DNA from: Isoperla grammatica
Lineage: Eukaryota > Arthropoda > Insecta > Plecoptera > Perlodidae
Direction of reading: 5' to 3'
Length of the DNA: 64,000 nt
NCBI GenBank assembly: GCA_945910005.1
Contig: OX246744.1
Coordinates: 45,008,965 to 45,072,964, forward strand
A program made the translations under genes and the position numbers. This document shows, piece after piece, positions 1-11,071 of the stretch. Under the pieces are notes generated by a model. It worked only from the letters and a program-made list of their open reading frames with translations. It did not search any database and was not told the DNA's origin. Every line of letters begins with the position of its first letter. Position 1 is the stretch's first letter.

Positions 1-1034
1 TTTCTTTGCTTTTGTTTTTCTCTAAGACTGGCATCAAACCATGGGTTTGCTATAGCTATATTCTTCCATTTAACTTCCTTTATTGGATTTACTTCATTTA
101 TTGTGTCTTTCATATTTTTAACCCATCCGTCTGCTCTCTTATTTACATCTTCTCCCATTTCCCATTCTTTTTCTTCTAGCAGAGCTATCATCTTCTTAAT
201 ATCATCACTACTCAGTTTATTCCTCTTGGTAACATGTTTGATACCTCTGATTTTTTTACTTTCATGCATCTTAAGATTTTTGTTTATTATTAGTGTTTCA
301 TGATCTGTTATAACATCCTCAATTGCATGAACACTTATTTCATCGTCATTAGTGATTACCAGGTCAATGATTGTTTTGGAGTTCTTACAAATTCTTGTGG
401 GATTTTTTACTACTTGTTCAAAGCCCATTGTGTTCACAATGTCATGTAACTTCTTACTGTAAGATGTTACTCTAGCCATATCGATGTTAAAATCTCCTAC
501 TACTATCACTTTTGCATTCTTTGAATCCAACTCTACCATAATCTCTTCTATCTTATTTAAGAATACTTTATGCGAAGCATTTGGAGAGTGGTACAGCACG
601 ACCAATATACATTTTTCTTTCTTGGTTACAATATCAATACCTGTTGCCCAGAGATTTTTCAAGAGCACTATATCTAATATTTTCCTATATTTTATGTCCT
701 CCCTAATATATAGTGCAACCCCTCCTGTATGTCTGGAGTCTGATGTTACCTGTTGAAACTTATAACCTACTATATACAGCTCATGCTCACATACATCATT
801 AGTTATATGTGTTTCTGCTAAACACACAATTGTAGGCTTCTTTTCCTTCATTATTAGTTCCAGTTCGTCTTTATGCCCTAACAACCCTTGGATATTTAAA
901 TAAAGAATTTGATTTATGTCCTCTCCAATGTTTTTGTCTTTGTCAGCCAGCTGATTCCTATCAATTTTCAATTTCTCATGTCTTAGGTTTTTGGTAGGGA
1001 TCGGCTTATTTGGTAAAAATTTGGCACTTCCATA
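1..1034 (-). CDS. LINE ORF2, endonuclease domain, cut by the window edge
   Basis: The minus-strand frame is open from a TGA at 1035-1037 down to base 1 and continues outside the window. It encodes an apurinic-like endonuclease/exonuclease/phosphatase domain of a non-LTR retrotransposon, which nicks target DNA to prime reverse transcription. Visible motifs are LNIQG near the start, the catalytic glutamate in LAETHI, GGVALYIRE, VVGDFN and a terminal TDH motif. No reverse transcriptase is visible because the ORF leaves the window just after the endonuclease. There is no ATG near the beginning of the open frame, which overlaps the 3' end of the macro/SGNH ORF in another frame. Expression may need frameshifting or reinitiation; that is inference. 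The LINE clade cannot be settled without the RT. Confidence 0.85.
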
Positions 1035-3661
1035 TCAAAATGTTTGATTTCATTATTTACAAGTCCAGTAATCATGTTGAACATGAAGCCAATTTCATGA
1101 GTGTCCGTCTGGTTTGTCACTGTCGCGTTGGTTGTCCCGATCAGACAGGTTGGAAACTCAGCTGATGGGGGCAGGACTGCTTCCTCCTTGTTGGCTTGAA
1201 TCGGCTCTGATCCAGCAACGGGCAGGACTGCTTCCTCCTTGTTGGCTTGAATCGGCTCTGATCCAGCAACGGGCAGGACTGCTTCCTCCTTGTTGGCTTG
1301 AATCGGCTCTGATCCAGCAACGGGCAGGACTGCTTCCTCCTTGTTGGCTTGAATCAGCTCTGGTCCAGCAACGGGCAGGACCGCTTCCTCCTTGTTGGTT
1401 TGAATCGGCTCTGATCCAGCAACGGGCAGGACCGCTTCCTCCTTGTTGGCTTGAATCGGCTCTGATCCAGCAACAGGCAGGACCGCTTCCTCTGGAATTG
1501 GCTCTGAATCGGCAGTGGGCAGGACCGCTTCCTCCTTGTTGACTGGAATCAGCTCTGCCATAAGGTGCTCCTCGTCCTTGGTGTTTTCCTCTACTCTCAG
1601 TCCCTCTTCGGATGAAGTAATCCAGATTTTACTCTCGATGAGTTCCATTAGATATTTATTCTGCTTAGGCATATGTTTAGTTAGCGGTCTAGTGTTCTCG
1701 GGGCCATCTAGTTCTATCAGGTAGGCCTCCTTGACCTTACCTCCGATTCTAGGTTTAACCACAGATGATGGAGAGTTTGAGAGTGAGTCTGAGTCCTTGA
1801 TTGATTTGGCAATGATCTCACACAGCTTCACTTTTCCTCCGTGATTTAGGTGGAGGCCATATCCGGTGTAATTTTCCTTGCTGATGTCCCTCAGGTTAAT
1901 GAACTTTATGTTGTCGGTTTTTGATATTTCTGCTTCTATGGACCGGTTTGCTTTATGAATTGTATTATTTAAGTAGGGTTTATCGTATCTGTTTAAGATG
2001 GAAGTCACGAAGATTTTGTCAATGGTGCTGCATTTCTTGGATTCTACTAGAATTGGGTTAATCACATTTGCTACGACATTCTCTTCTAGGCCTACATTTT
2101 CTTCGAGATGGGCAGCCCCTACCCCATCATCTCTCGGCTGTGAATCCATATCGTTTGTGCCCCCAATTATCACTGTTATTTCTTTGACAGTGTCTCTGTT
2201 GACTTTATTTGCCTCCATGCCCTTCACTATCTCTTTAATTCCTGCATTAGGTTTTAGAGTAGCAACCACTTTGTATGTGTCCCCAAGTTTGTGTTGGAGA
2301 TGATTACGACACCGCCTGCCGTGACTGTCAGTCAACAACGAGACCAGTGTTTTAGTTCCATAGGTTTTTGATTTTGATTTTGGTTGGGCCTGGTGTTGCA
2401 GATTGGTTGTTGTGTTTTCATTAGTCCTAGAACTAGAATTATGTGTCTGCTGATTGTTTTCCTTTCCCCTTTGACCTTGTTCATGAAAGTTCCTTAGAAT
2501 GTCGAACCGGTTGCGATTTAACTCTGTCGTCTGATCCTCCGGAGCTTTGTTCACATTGATTTTATGGTTAGGCCTAGGCCAATGTTCAATGTTGTCACTA
2601 GGCTCCATTTTCTTATAGTAAACTGTGATCTCCATATTTGTATACATAAAGACTGCTTCAATGAGTAGCTTAACTTGTTGCCAGTCCAATTTGTCCCGTC
2701 CACATCCTATTTTAGGGATGGCTAGCTTTCTGATTTTGTATTCGTCACATTGCAACTTAAGTGCAGTTAGACTCAACATGAGTGAGGCCAGGGTGGGTTT
2801 GCAATTCGATTTGTTTTTTGTGATCATATAGAAAATAAACCGCCTGCCGTTTGTCAGTGCAGCCACTTCTCCTACACCTTTGTTTTGCCTTAAGAGGGCA
2901 GGGTCATTGCTGCATATGTGCCTGAGGTCTGCAGCAACTCCTCTGCTCATTTGCATATCCCTGGCTACACAATGAGCTATCGATGTATCTGAAGGGGCAT
3001 CCAAAATGTTCCCAATTTTTTCATTTAGTATGCTCGGCCTTGGCCATGTTTCAGCAGGCCGAGTTGCCCCTCCCATATATCCCTGTGTATGCCTGGGCCA
3101 ATTTGTGTCTTCTGCGCCCTGCAGTATTTCTGTTGTAGTCTGGTCCTGCTTACGTTTTTGACACCATTGTTGATGCTGAGACACATCTGGGGTTGCCTTC
3201 ACGCTGCTAGGGCCATGCCCGCCTGGGTTAAGATGGCGGTGGGGGTTTGTTGCCAAGTTCACGCTGCTTGGCTCTAGAATTTGTAGGTTATGTGATTTGC
3301 TTGATTTGCCTTTGACCAAAGTAGGCCAATTGCTTTCCATGAAAAGAGGATTTTCACCGCTGATATTGTTGACTAAAACCGTATGCATACCGTTTACTGC
3401 GGGTTCCACGTGTTTACCGGTAGAACAGAGGCTAGTTTTGATCAGGCCCATGCCCGAGCCTAGGCCCAGGTCATGCTCTGAGCTAGGACTGAAAACCTCT
3501 TCATCTGTGGTGCTTATCTCGTTCCGAACCTTCATTAACACGTCACTGTATAATCTAGTCTCACTGATATTTGCACTTTTAAACTCTGAATCTATTTTAT
3601 ACAACGATCTATTATAAAAGATCATGGAGCTATCTAGCAGGCAGTCCACCTTGGCCGCCAT
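983..3661 (-). CDS. LINE ORF1 with macro domain, SGNH hydrolase domain and 17-aa repeats
   Basis: The open frame runs from 3730. I chose the ATG at 3661 because it has a strong Kozak context (A at -3, G at +4). Numbered from base 3730, residues about 236-373 form a macro domain close to human OARD1/TARG1: an AHC-x-M-x-G-x-A-type N-terminal part, an ITK motif with Lys305, and IGCGRD with Asp346. These match the catalytic Lys84 and Asp125 of TARG1, which removes ADP-ribose from glutamate. Residues about 459-648 form an SGNH/GDSL-like domain with TDSHGR (467), GGTND (523) and a GLHLN block (625). Residues 732-853 are near-identical KEEAVLPVAGSEPIQAN repeats. The ORF ends where the endonuclease frame begins, so it occupies the ORF1 position of a non-LTR element. 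SGNH esterases are known in CR1/L2-type ORF1; I know of no standard LINE ORF1 with a macro domain. A fused host gene is the alternative. Confidence 0.8.
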   Translation of the reverse strand: MAAKVDCLLDSSMIFYNRSLYKIDSEFKSANISETRLYSDVLMKVRNEISTTDEEVFSPSSEHDLGLGSGMGLIKTSLCSTGKHVEPAVNGMHTVLVNNISGENPLFMESNWPTLVKGKSSKSHNLQILEPSSVNLATNPHRHLNPGGHGPSSVKATPDVSQHQQWCQKRKQDQTTTEILQGAEDTNWPRHTQGYMGGATRPAETWPRPSILNEKIGNILDAPSDTSIAHCVARDMQMSRGVAADLRHICSNDPALLRQNKGVGEVAALTNGRRFIFYMITKNKSNCKPTLASLMLSLTALKLQCDEYKIRKLAIPKIGCGRDKLDWQQVKLLIEAVFMYTNMEITVYYKKMEPSDNIEHWPRPNHKINVNKAPEDQTTELNRNRFDILRNFHEQGQRGKENNQQTHNSSSRTNENTTTNLQHQAQPKSKSKTYGTKTLVSLLTDSHGRRCRNHLQHKLGDTYKVVATLKPNAGIKEIVKGMEANKVNRDTVKEITVIIGGTNDMDSQPRDDGVGAAHLEENVGLEENVVANVINPILVESKKCSTIDKIFVTSILNRYDKPYLNNTIHKANRSIEAEISKTDNIKFINLRDISKENYTGYGLHLNHGGKVKLCEIIAKSIKDSDSLSNSPSSVVKPRIGGKVKEAYLIELDGPENTRPLTKHMPKQNKYLMELIESKIWITSSEEGLRVEENTKDEEHLMAELIPVNKEEAVLPTADSEPIPEEAVLPVAGSEPIQANKEEAVLPVAGSEPIQTNKEEAVLPVAGPELIQANKEEAVLPVAGSEPIQANKEEAVLPVAGSEPIQANKEEAVLPVAGSEPIQANKEEAVLPPSAEFPTCLIGTTNATVTNQTDTHEIGFMFNMITGLVNNEIKHFDMEVPNFYQISRSLPKT
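1172..1537 (-). repeat. 51-bp in-frame tandem repeat within the macro/SGNH ORF
   Basis: About seven copies of a 51-bp unit encode a 17-residue repeat rich in Glu, Pro, Ala and Val. The inner copies are almost identical and the outer ones diverged, as expected for recent unequal exchange. The period is a multiple of three, so the reading frame survives copy-number change. Confidence 0.9.
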
Positions 3662-6600
3662 CTTGGCAAGTGTGACAAGAGATACTTCTTTATAAAGAAC
3701 ATCCTTATAACAAAACAATCTACATAACAAACCTGTATTTGAGGTCCCAAAAGGTTCTTATGCATGTAAGATTCTTATGCATGTAATTGTAAAGGTACCA
3801 TCTTTATAAAGAAATGGTTTTTATAACAAAATAATAATCCGGCCCCCAAGAGTTGGTTATAAGGAAGTTTTACTCGAGTAGCTGACTAAATATTTATCTG
3901 AAATTCATACAAAATGGAATCAATAATTAACGGTCCCATTTATTGGTATCAAAAAATAGTTTCCTTCTGCTCTCATTTAAAAGTTTCAATACAATTTCTG
4001 AAAAATCAACCTTAAAAAAAATTATTTTTTTAGTTGAGAATAGCTTCCTTACTACGGTACCCAAATTTTTATTTAGCCAAGCATTTAGATGAGGGCAACA
4101 ACAAAATATAAATATAAATATTTTAATTGACTTAACAACACTGGCACATTCCTGACTTAAAAGATGTAAATTGAAAAAATAAATAATGAAAATTATTTAT
4201 CAGTAAGACATCACAGACACTTTTAGCTTTGTTATTATTCAAAAAACAAAAACAAACACCATTTGACAATTTCTTCAGAAATACCTCACTAGATTGACAG
4301 GCTTGCTCTACTACCTAATCCAGTCACACGGAACGTAGACTACTAAAGTAAACACTCTGTACGAGACCACAGATATTCCAATTAGCGAGTGGCCCCCCCC
4401 CGCGCCTGCGCAACGCAACTCAATTAACACGGCTAACCGTTACGGAAAACACTCTAATTAGCGATAACTTTCAGAGAAATGAAAGTAACATCACACGTCG
4501 CTCACTTGGGAAGCAAAACACTCATCTTACGTAACCCAATAACTGGGCCTAAAATAAATATACATTATAAGTAGTTTTCCAAGTGTGGCTTCACCATATT
4601 TTAAAGTTGTATTGTCTTTGAATTATTGTGTGACAATTGTGAAGTGAACATCACATCATATTAATTAATTAATTAATTCGATAATTAATACCTTAATTAA
4701 TTAATTGAAGGAACTAATGCATGCTGTGCTAATTAACTTATTACTATATTTTGTATCCTACTATTGTTATTGTTATGTAAAGTCTAGGCCTACTTATTAT
4801 GTGTGTATACTTATTTGTTATGTAAAGGCCTACTGTATCAGTATGTTGTGTACTGTATGCTATGTATGTAAATTAACAAGTTGTAATGTATGAAACAAAT
4901 AGCAATGATGCTGCATTGAAGATGACTACTACCATTGAGTTTGTTAAACTAACAAACTCATTGCTGCTACTAAATAAAATAACAACACAACAATTTTACG
5001 TTTATTGTCTACTCACTCAGTTAGGAGAACTAAATATCAGTGGGGGACACGATACCATTCGTTATGTGGCTCGTTGCTATAACGGCCGTTACGTCGTCGT
5101 TGCTTCTTGTATCCCGGTATCACATTGATAGATCTAAGTCAATTTCCGAAGTAGACATTTACGAAACAGCCTCAACGGAAAGTCGAACCCAGGACCTTCT
5201 CTACTGTTTTGTTATTATTGTTATTCCTTTTTCTAAGACTCGGCTTGACCTACACGGTCAATGTGACAGCAGAAAGGATTTTGCATGCATACTTATCTTT
5301 ATTACTATTGAGTGAATGGTGATAAAATTCAGAAATTAGTAGGTATACGACTAAAACATACATGTGTAGGCCTATGCATATTGCATAATAACTGTGCATA
5401 GTGAAGAAATGCATTTAGATAAGACTATTATACACAATGAAATGTCTATAAAACCAAGAATAAAACAAAATGAGTATTAACCAAAATGATACATTTAATT
5501 TCATATCATTTCTTAGCTGTGTAGCCAAAATACAAGGTTGTATGTACATTGTCAAGGGGGGTCATACAATACAAACACAGTACAACCTATCAAAACTTCG
5601 ACAAATAAGCTCTAAACCCAATATTTGCACATAGCATTTATAGTTTAAACTTTAAGAGCTCATCTCTATTAATTATTCCACCACTTGAACGGTAATTGCG
5701 AGCGAGTACGGTGGTGGCTACAAGATACACGCACCCAGCAGGTAGGTCGTGTAAAAGTGAAAGCTCGGTGGCCGTAAGTCAAGTACCTACTTGAGAGGAG
5801 TGGAGGACTAGATATTTGCATAGGCCGCCGCTTAGCATTCGTAACCTTGCCGCCGTGACTAATCCGAGCTACCATCGCATTGTGACCGCTAACTAACCAA
5901 CAAGTGGCTGTATTGCCGGCAAGTACGCAAGCAACTATAAAAAACAACATTCAAATAACCAGACTATACTTTACATAACGAGTCCATACATTTGCATAAC
6001 ATTTATTTATGTATTAGCAACACAAAAACAGCCATAGACCATTTTAAATTGTGTGCATCTAAATCCAAACAAGTATCAAAATTCTAAACTAATAACCAAC
6101 TAATTAGTTAATTAATTAGGTAGCTAATACTAGCTATCAATCTAAAGTAAGAAATAACTAATTCTAAAAAAGGCACAGCGAACAAATAAAGAGGAAAAAA
6201 GAGAAAAAATGTGTGTTAATAGAATTAGATGCAGCAGTAGGACAGAATCAATGATGACAGATTCATCACCAGTCAATCGTTATAAGTGCAGTAGCTATGA
6301 TTCTATTTAAATTATCGTTATTATTAATTTAATAAAATACAACGTGTAACAACACGCAGAGTTACGTAACATGTTTTACGACCGCCAATGAATGTTTATA
6401 AACACGATGTATTAACTGTAGTAAGTGTGATTAGTTGCAGCATTATGGTTTAGAACGGCACCACACAAACGTGATATAAAATATAAATAGAATTGAAAAA
6501 CTCCCAGCTGTAAATAGAATTTAAAAAAATCATTTCCTGTGTGTTTTAACTGTGGGGAGAATATGCTGTATAAGTAGGGTGCTTATCCTATCAACTACAC

Positions 6601-7204
6601 AAGCTTGTTGTCATTTGACAAACTGCTTTTATAGTTTTTTTTATATTTTAAGTGTTTTTTTTTTTTTTTTTTTTACTTTTTGGATCATTATGATGGGTAA
6701 TCTAAATGTATTCTTCAATGTCAACTTCAATGTCAACTTCAATGAACAGAATACATTCTGGCTTCAAATATTATTTATGCTTTGTGGCAAGATATTGATA
6801 ATAAAATGCTGAGATATTTGCATAACTTTACTTAAAAATTATTGATATTGGTAGACTAGTTATATATAAAACAAAATTTAAAAAGTCCAGGAGGTTCTTC
6901 AGTGAAAAACTATTTTAATTTGAATACATGTATAGTAACTACAACTATCAGAAAATAAAATGCAAATATTCTAATGTCAAAAAGCTAAGTTCAAGGCTAG
7001 CCAGTGATCGAAGGGACAATTCGTTCGTCGACAAATTGCGTATCTACGGACCATAATCTGTAATCTAAAGTCTAAACGATTACATTAGAGCTGTCATAGC
7101 AATGAAGCACAAAACATAATACATGTTGTAATTGAGTGGGTGGAGTGTAAATACTGTACAAATGTATTTATTGATTTTATCTATTTATTTATTTATTTAC
7201 ATGT
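3662..7204. other. AT-rich non-coding stretch upstream of two LINEs
   Basis: No convincing gene is seen. The part near 3740-3880 has short phrases (TTATAACAAAATAAT, then CCCCAAGAG) that recur near 13870-14110, so it belongs to a dispersed sequence, perhaps the 5' region of the left LINE. A TTAA-rich low-complexity patch lies at about 4657-4710 and a TTTA repeat at about 7178-7199. Short open frames here have no recognisable domain. Confidence 0.5.
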
Positions 7205-10200
7205 TTGGGGGTGGCCTCCGATCGCGTCCGTATAAAGTAAGTGCTTCAATCTACATTATTTTGATACTGCTACATACACGTGCCCCCTGGTTTTGCTAAA
7301 CGATCGGAGAAAAGATGCCTATCTCAGCGAGTAGAGACACAACGCAAAAGAGAGAGCCAACATGTCCTTCTAAGGGCAAAGTAAATTTTATGTTCTGGAA
7401 CGCGGGTGGAATATCCCTAGACAAATATACAGAATTTAAGAAGATGATTTTCATAAATGATATCGACGCATTCGCTATAACCGAAGCAGGAACTATTACC
7501 GATAATGACAACCTAGGAAAAGCAGACGTGACAGGATATAACATATATTGCCTTCCACGAGCGAGACAAATCTCCTCAGGTATAATCGTTGGGGTTAAGA
7601 AGGAACTAACCACAAAATTTAAGATTATCCATGAGATGCAAGATGATGACAAGATAGAAGTGGCACAACTTGAATTGTGGAAAAACAGGACTAAAACAAA
7701 ATACATCATAACATACAACCCACCACTGAACGAAACCAAAGTATTAGACCTTATAGTGCTGGATAAGAACACAATAGTGGTGGGGGATTTCAATGCTCCT
7801 AATAAGCTTTGGAACTATAAGGAAACAAACAAGGTTGGAAGCATTATAGAAGATTTTTTGGATTCCAACCCTGTAATGCTACTGGAGGGAACGCCATCAC
7901 CTTACACATTCCTCTCATATAGAGGCTTTCAATCAAGACCAGACCTGGCGTTTTGCCACTCAAACATCTACGACAGTGTCAAACAAGAAAATCTGGAATC
8001 CCCATCTGGGGCTGGACACAAAGTGGTATTAATCACCAGAGAGAAAGCTATGTGGGAAGAGAAGGATGTAAGAGTTCGGTGGAACTTTAGGAAAGCAAAG
8101 TGGGCAGAATACAGAAGTTACACTGAAGAAAGGTTTAGTAATAGAGCAATGGCAGAGGAAATAAACCAAGAGAGTAAGGAGATCAACGAAATAATGCAAG
8201 AAGCTGCGGAAAAGTATATTCCAAGAGGAAAGGTAAAGAAATATAAACCATTCTGGAATGAAAACCTACAGAGAAAGAAGAAGGCAAGAGATGATGCTAG
8301 AAAAATAGCTGAAATGACAGGAGACATGCAGGATATGATAAAACTGAGGAAGGCACAAGCAGTGTTTAAAAAGGAAGTAATCGAAAGCAAACGAAAGACT
8401 TTCCATGAGTTCGCAGAGAAAATAGACTACCGAAAGGACGGGGCTAAGGCACATAATTTTTTCTCGACAATGTGTAACAAAGACAAGAAACACGAACGAA
8501 ACGAACCTATTGAATATAAAAATAACCAGCTAGTTACAGACACGGACAAAGCTGAAGCCTTCTGTCAACACCTAGCAAAGGAGAGTAACATGAATCAGAA
8601 ACATACAAGAGTGGTAAACCAAAAATACAAGGATGATAGGCTCAATCCCTACAATGGCCCCTTCCTTTTGTATGAACTTGATGCTGCCTTAAGTCGGCTT
8701 AAATATAAAAAATCCCCTGGAATAGACCTAATACACCCGGAATTTCTGAAGAATCTTGGGAGACATGGAAAGGAAACAATCTTGAGGCTTTGTAATGAAA
8801 CATGGGAAGGAAATATACCTGATAGCTGGAGAAAAGCAGAAGTGATCCCCATACTGAAGAAGGGTAAGGACAGTAGCAAGATTGAAAGTTACAGACCCAT
8901 TTCACTTACTAGCATGACTGCAAAAGTAATGGAACATATGGTAAACTTCAGATTGAACAACTATCTGGAATCTAAGGAGTTGCTGTCACCACATCAAGCT
9001 GGATTCCGTAACAATCGCAGCACTGTCGACCAGATAGCATATCTAATGCAGGATGTGAAGGAAGGTTTTAATAAAACATTATCAACCCTGGCTGTACTGG
9101 TGGACTTCAAAGCAGCATTTGACAAAGTATGGCGAGGCAAACTACTACAGAAGATGTATAACATACAAATACCAGAAAATATATATAGATGGATAAAGAA
9201 CTTCATAAGCCAACGATTTATTAGGGTCAGGTACAACAACAAGAGATCAAAGTTCAGACAAACAAGGGCAGGAGTCCCTCAAGGTGCAGTATTGAGCCCA
9301 ACCCTCTTCAATATACTAATAAATGACCTGGCAGAGTATATTCAAACAAGAAGTAAAGTGAAGGTGAAAATATATGCGGACGATGTGGTAATGTGGTACT
9401 GTGGAAGAGACGAGGATGAAATTGAGAAAGAGATGAACAAAGCACTGAAGGCATTGGAAGAATGGTCAACACTCAACGGAATGGTAGTGAATGAACAGAA
9501 GACAGTGTACGACTACTACACAACTAGGCATTCGATCCCCAATTTTCAACTTAAATATGCAGAAACAACTCTTAAAAAGGAAGACAATCCTACATACTTG
9601 GGAATGACATTAGATCAAAAAATGAAAAGGACAAATCAAATAGAAAAGATGTGTGCTGCAGGTAAAAGAAGGCTGAATTTAATCAAGAGAGTGGCAGGAG
9701 TGCAATGGGGAGCAAATGAGGAGACACTAAAAACCACGTATAAGACATACGTTAGACCACTCCTGGAATATGGTAGTTCACTACTTATTACAGCTTCAAA
9801 AGGAGCAAAGGAGAAACTGGACAGGGTACAAAACCAAGCCCTACGGATAATCACAGGCGGTGTGAAGACAACCCCAATTGCAGCAATGGAAGCAAAAACA
9901 AACATCCCACCTCTGGAGGCAAGGCGAAACAGAGCGGCAGTACACCTACACGAGAAGCTAATACGGATGGACAGCACAGTATGGGACAGGGAACCTTATG
10001 AACATCTAAAGACCCAAAAAACATTCATCACAGTTGTGGAAGAGGTAAAGAAGGACCTAATTGGACACTTACAGCACACAACTAGAGAGAATATCCCACT
10101 ACCCAACATAAATATCGCCATACTAGATGTCCCCCATGAACTGACTGTGGTAGGATTGGACAAGACAAAGGCAGCATACACAGGGGAGGAAATTAGAAGA

Positions 10201-11071
10201 TTGGCGACAATGCATATCCATAAATACTACCCAGAGAACGAGTGGCTACATGTCTATACAGATGGTTCAGCAACACCAGGGGAAGGTCAGGCAGGTGCTG
10301 GAATATATTGCAGAGAGTTCGAAGAGTCCCATCCTGCTGGAGAGAATGGTAGTAATTATGATGGCGAGCTGACGGCTATAGGTAAAGCCCTACACAAAGT
10401 AAAAGACTGTAGCTACGATAGGATTGTCATACTAACGGACTCAAAAGCAGCTATACAAGCCATAGCCAGCAAGAAAGAAGTGGACTCTGAGGTAAAACAT
10501 TGTAAACTACAGATTCTAAGACTACAAAATAAAAACAAACTGATAACTCTACAATGGATACCATCACACTGCAGCATATACGGAAACGATAAGGCCGACT
10601 ATCTGGCCAAACGAGGAGCCAGAATGCCGCAACTGCCAAAACCTTTAACCCTCGAGTCTATGAAAGCACATGTAAATGCTGCAGCCACTAAGAAGATCAG
10701 GCAGGACTGGGTAGAGAAAGGTAGAAACAAGCCATGGCAGGAATATACCATGAGTTCAAAAAGGCCCACCAACCATCTTCCACGGCAAATTGAAACGGCC
10801 CAGTTCAGGCTTAAAACGCAGCACGATCTTCTAGGGAAGCATCTCCACCGAATAGGGGTGTTTGAGACGAGTACCTGCAAGCTGTGTGGAAATGGGGAGC
10901 AGGATAGGAGCCACCTGTTTGTATGTCCAAAACTGGCAGGGGAACGTGACGCAATGCCGAGCGGCATGAAGAGGGTGGAGAAAGAAGCGTGTCTCTACTG
11001 GTTGACCAGATCCAGCATGATGGCATGATAGCCAAATGTGGGCATTTGAGAAGAAGAAGAAGAAGAAGAAG
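7205..11071 (+). mobile_element. I/Nimb-like non-LTR retrotransposon, near full length
   Basis: The body contains one intact long ORF and ends in a (GAA)n tail at about 11050-11071, typical of I-group elements that end in simple repeats rather than poly-A. ACATGT occurs immediately before (7199-7204) and after (11072-11077) and is a candidate target-site duplication; six bases could also match by chance. About 110 bases precede the ATG and no separate ORF1 is visible, so the element either has a single-ORF layout or is 5'-truncated. Confidence 0.8.
7315..11028 (+). CDS. LINE polyprotein: endonuclease, reverse transcriptase, RNase H, zinc motif
   Basis: A 1237-residue uninterrupted ORF. Residues about 20-245 are the endonuclease (FWNAGG, TEAGT, VVGDFN). 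Residues about 450-760 are the reverse transcriptase, with the KSPGID block, PISLTS, AGVPQGAVLSP and the catalytic YADD at residue 687. Residues about 975-1110 are RNase H with its acidic residues in YTDGSA, DGELTA, LTDSKA and GNDKAD. A Cys/His motif of spacing C-x2-C-x8-H-x4-C lies near residue 1195. This domain order matches I, Nimb and Ingi clade elements. Oddity: the terminal endonuclease motif, normally SDH, reads AGH, so the Asp that supports the catalytic His is missing. No stop or frameshift is present, so this is a young copy or a source copy with a weakened endonuclease. Confidence 0.92.
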   Translation: MPISASRDTTQKREPTCPSKGKVNFMFWNAGGISLDKYTEFKKMIFINDIDAFAITEAGTITDNDNLGKADVTGYNIYCLPRARQISSGIIVGVKKELTTKFKIIHEMQDDDKIEVAQLELWKNRTKTKYIITYNPPLNETKVLDLIVLDKNTIVVGDFNAPNKLWNYKETNKVGSIIEDFLDSNPVMLLEGTPSPYTFLSYRGFQSRPDLAFCHSNIYDSVKQENLESPSGAGHKVVLITREKAMWEEKDVRVRWNFRKAKWAEYRSYTEERFSNRAMAEEINQESKEINEIMQEAAEKYIPRGKVKKYKPFWNENLQRKKKARDDARKIAEMTGDMQDMIKLRKAQAVFKKEVIESKRKTFHEFAEKIDYRKDGAKAHNFFSTMCNKDKKHERNEPIEYKNNQLVTDTDKAEAFCQHLAKESNMNQKHTRVVNQKYKDDRLNPYNGPFLLYELDAALSRLKYKKSPGIDLIHPEFLKNLGRHGKETILRLCNETWEGNIPDSWRKAEVIPILKKGKDSSKIESYRPISLTSMTAKVMEHMVNFRLNNYLESKELLSPHQAGFRNNRSTVDQIAYLMQDVKEGFNKTLSTLAVLVDFKAAFDKVWRGKLLQKMYNIQIPENIYRWIKNFISQRFIRVRYNNKRSKFRQTRAGVPQGAVLSPTLFNILINDLAEYIQTRSKVKVKIYADDVVMWYCGRDEDEIEKEMNKALKALEEWSTLNGMVVNEQKTVYDYYTTRHSIPNFQLKYAETTLKKEDNPTYLGMTLDQKMKRTNQIEKMCAAGKRRLNLIKRVAGVQWGANEETLKTTYKTYVRPLLEYGSSLLITASKGAKEKLDRVQNQALRIITGGVKTTPIAAMEAKTNIPPLEARRNRAAVHLHEKLIRMDSTVWDREPYEHLKTQKTFITVVEEVKKDLIGHLQHTTRENIPLPNINIAILDVPHELTVVGLDKTKAAYTGEEIRRLATMHIHKYYPENEWLHVYTDGSATPGEGQAGAGIYCREFEESHPAGENGSNYDGELTAIGKALHKVKDCSYDRIVILTDSKAAIQAIASKKEVDSEVKHCKLQILRLQNKNKLITLQWIPSHCSIYGNDKADYLAKRGARMPQLPKPLTLESMKAHVNAAATKKIRQDWVEKGRNKPWQEYTMSSKRPTNHLPRQIETAQFRLKTQHDLLGKHLHRIGVFETSTCKLCGNGEQDRSHLFVCPKLAGERDAMPSGMKRVEKEACLYWLTRSSMMA

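Noticed and set aside
1114..1542. Plus-strand ORF of 142 aa with Leu/Pro/Cys repeats
   Set aside because: It is the antisense of the 51-bp repeat in the macro/SGNH ORF.
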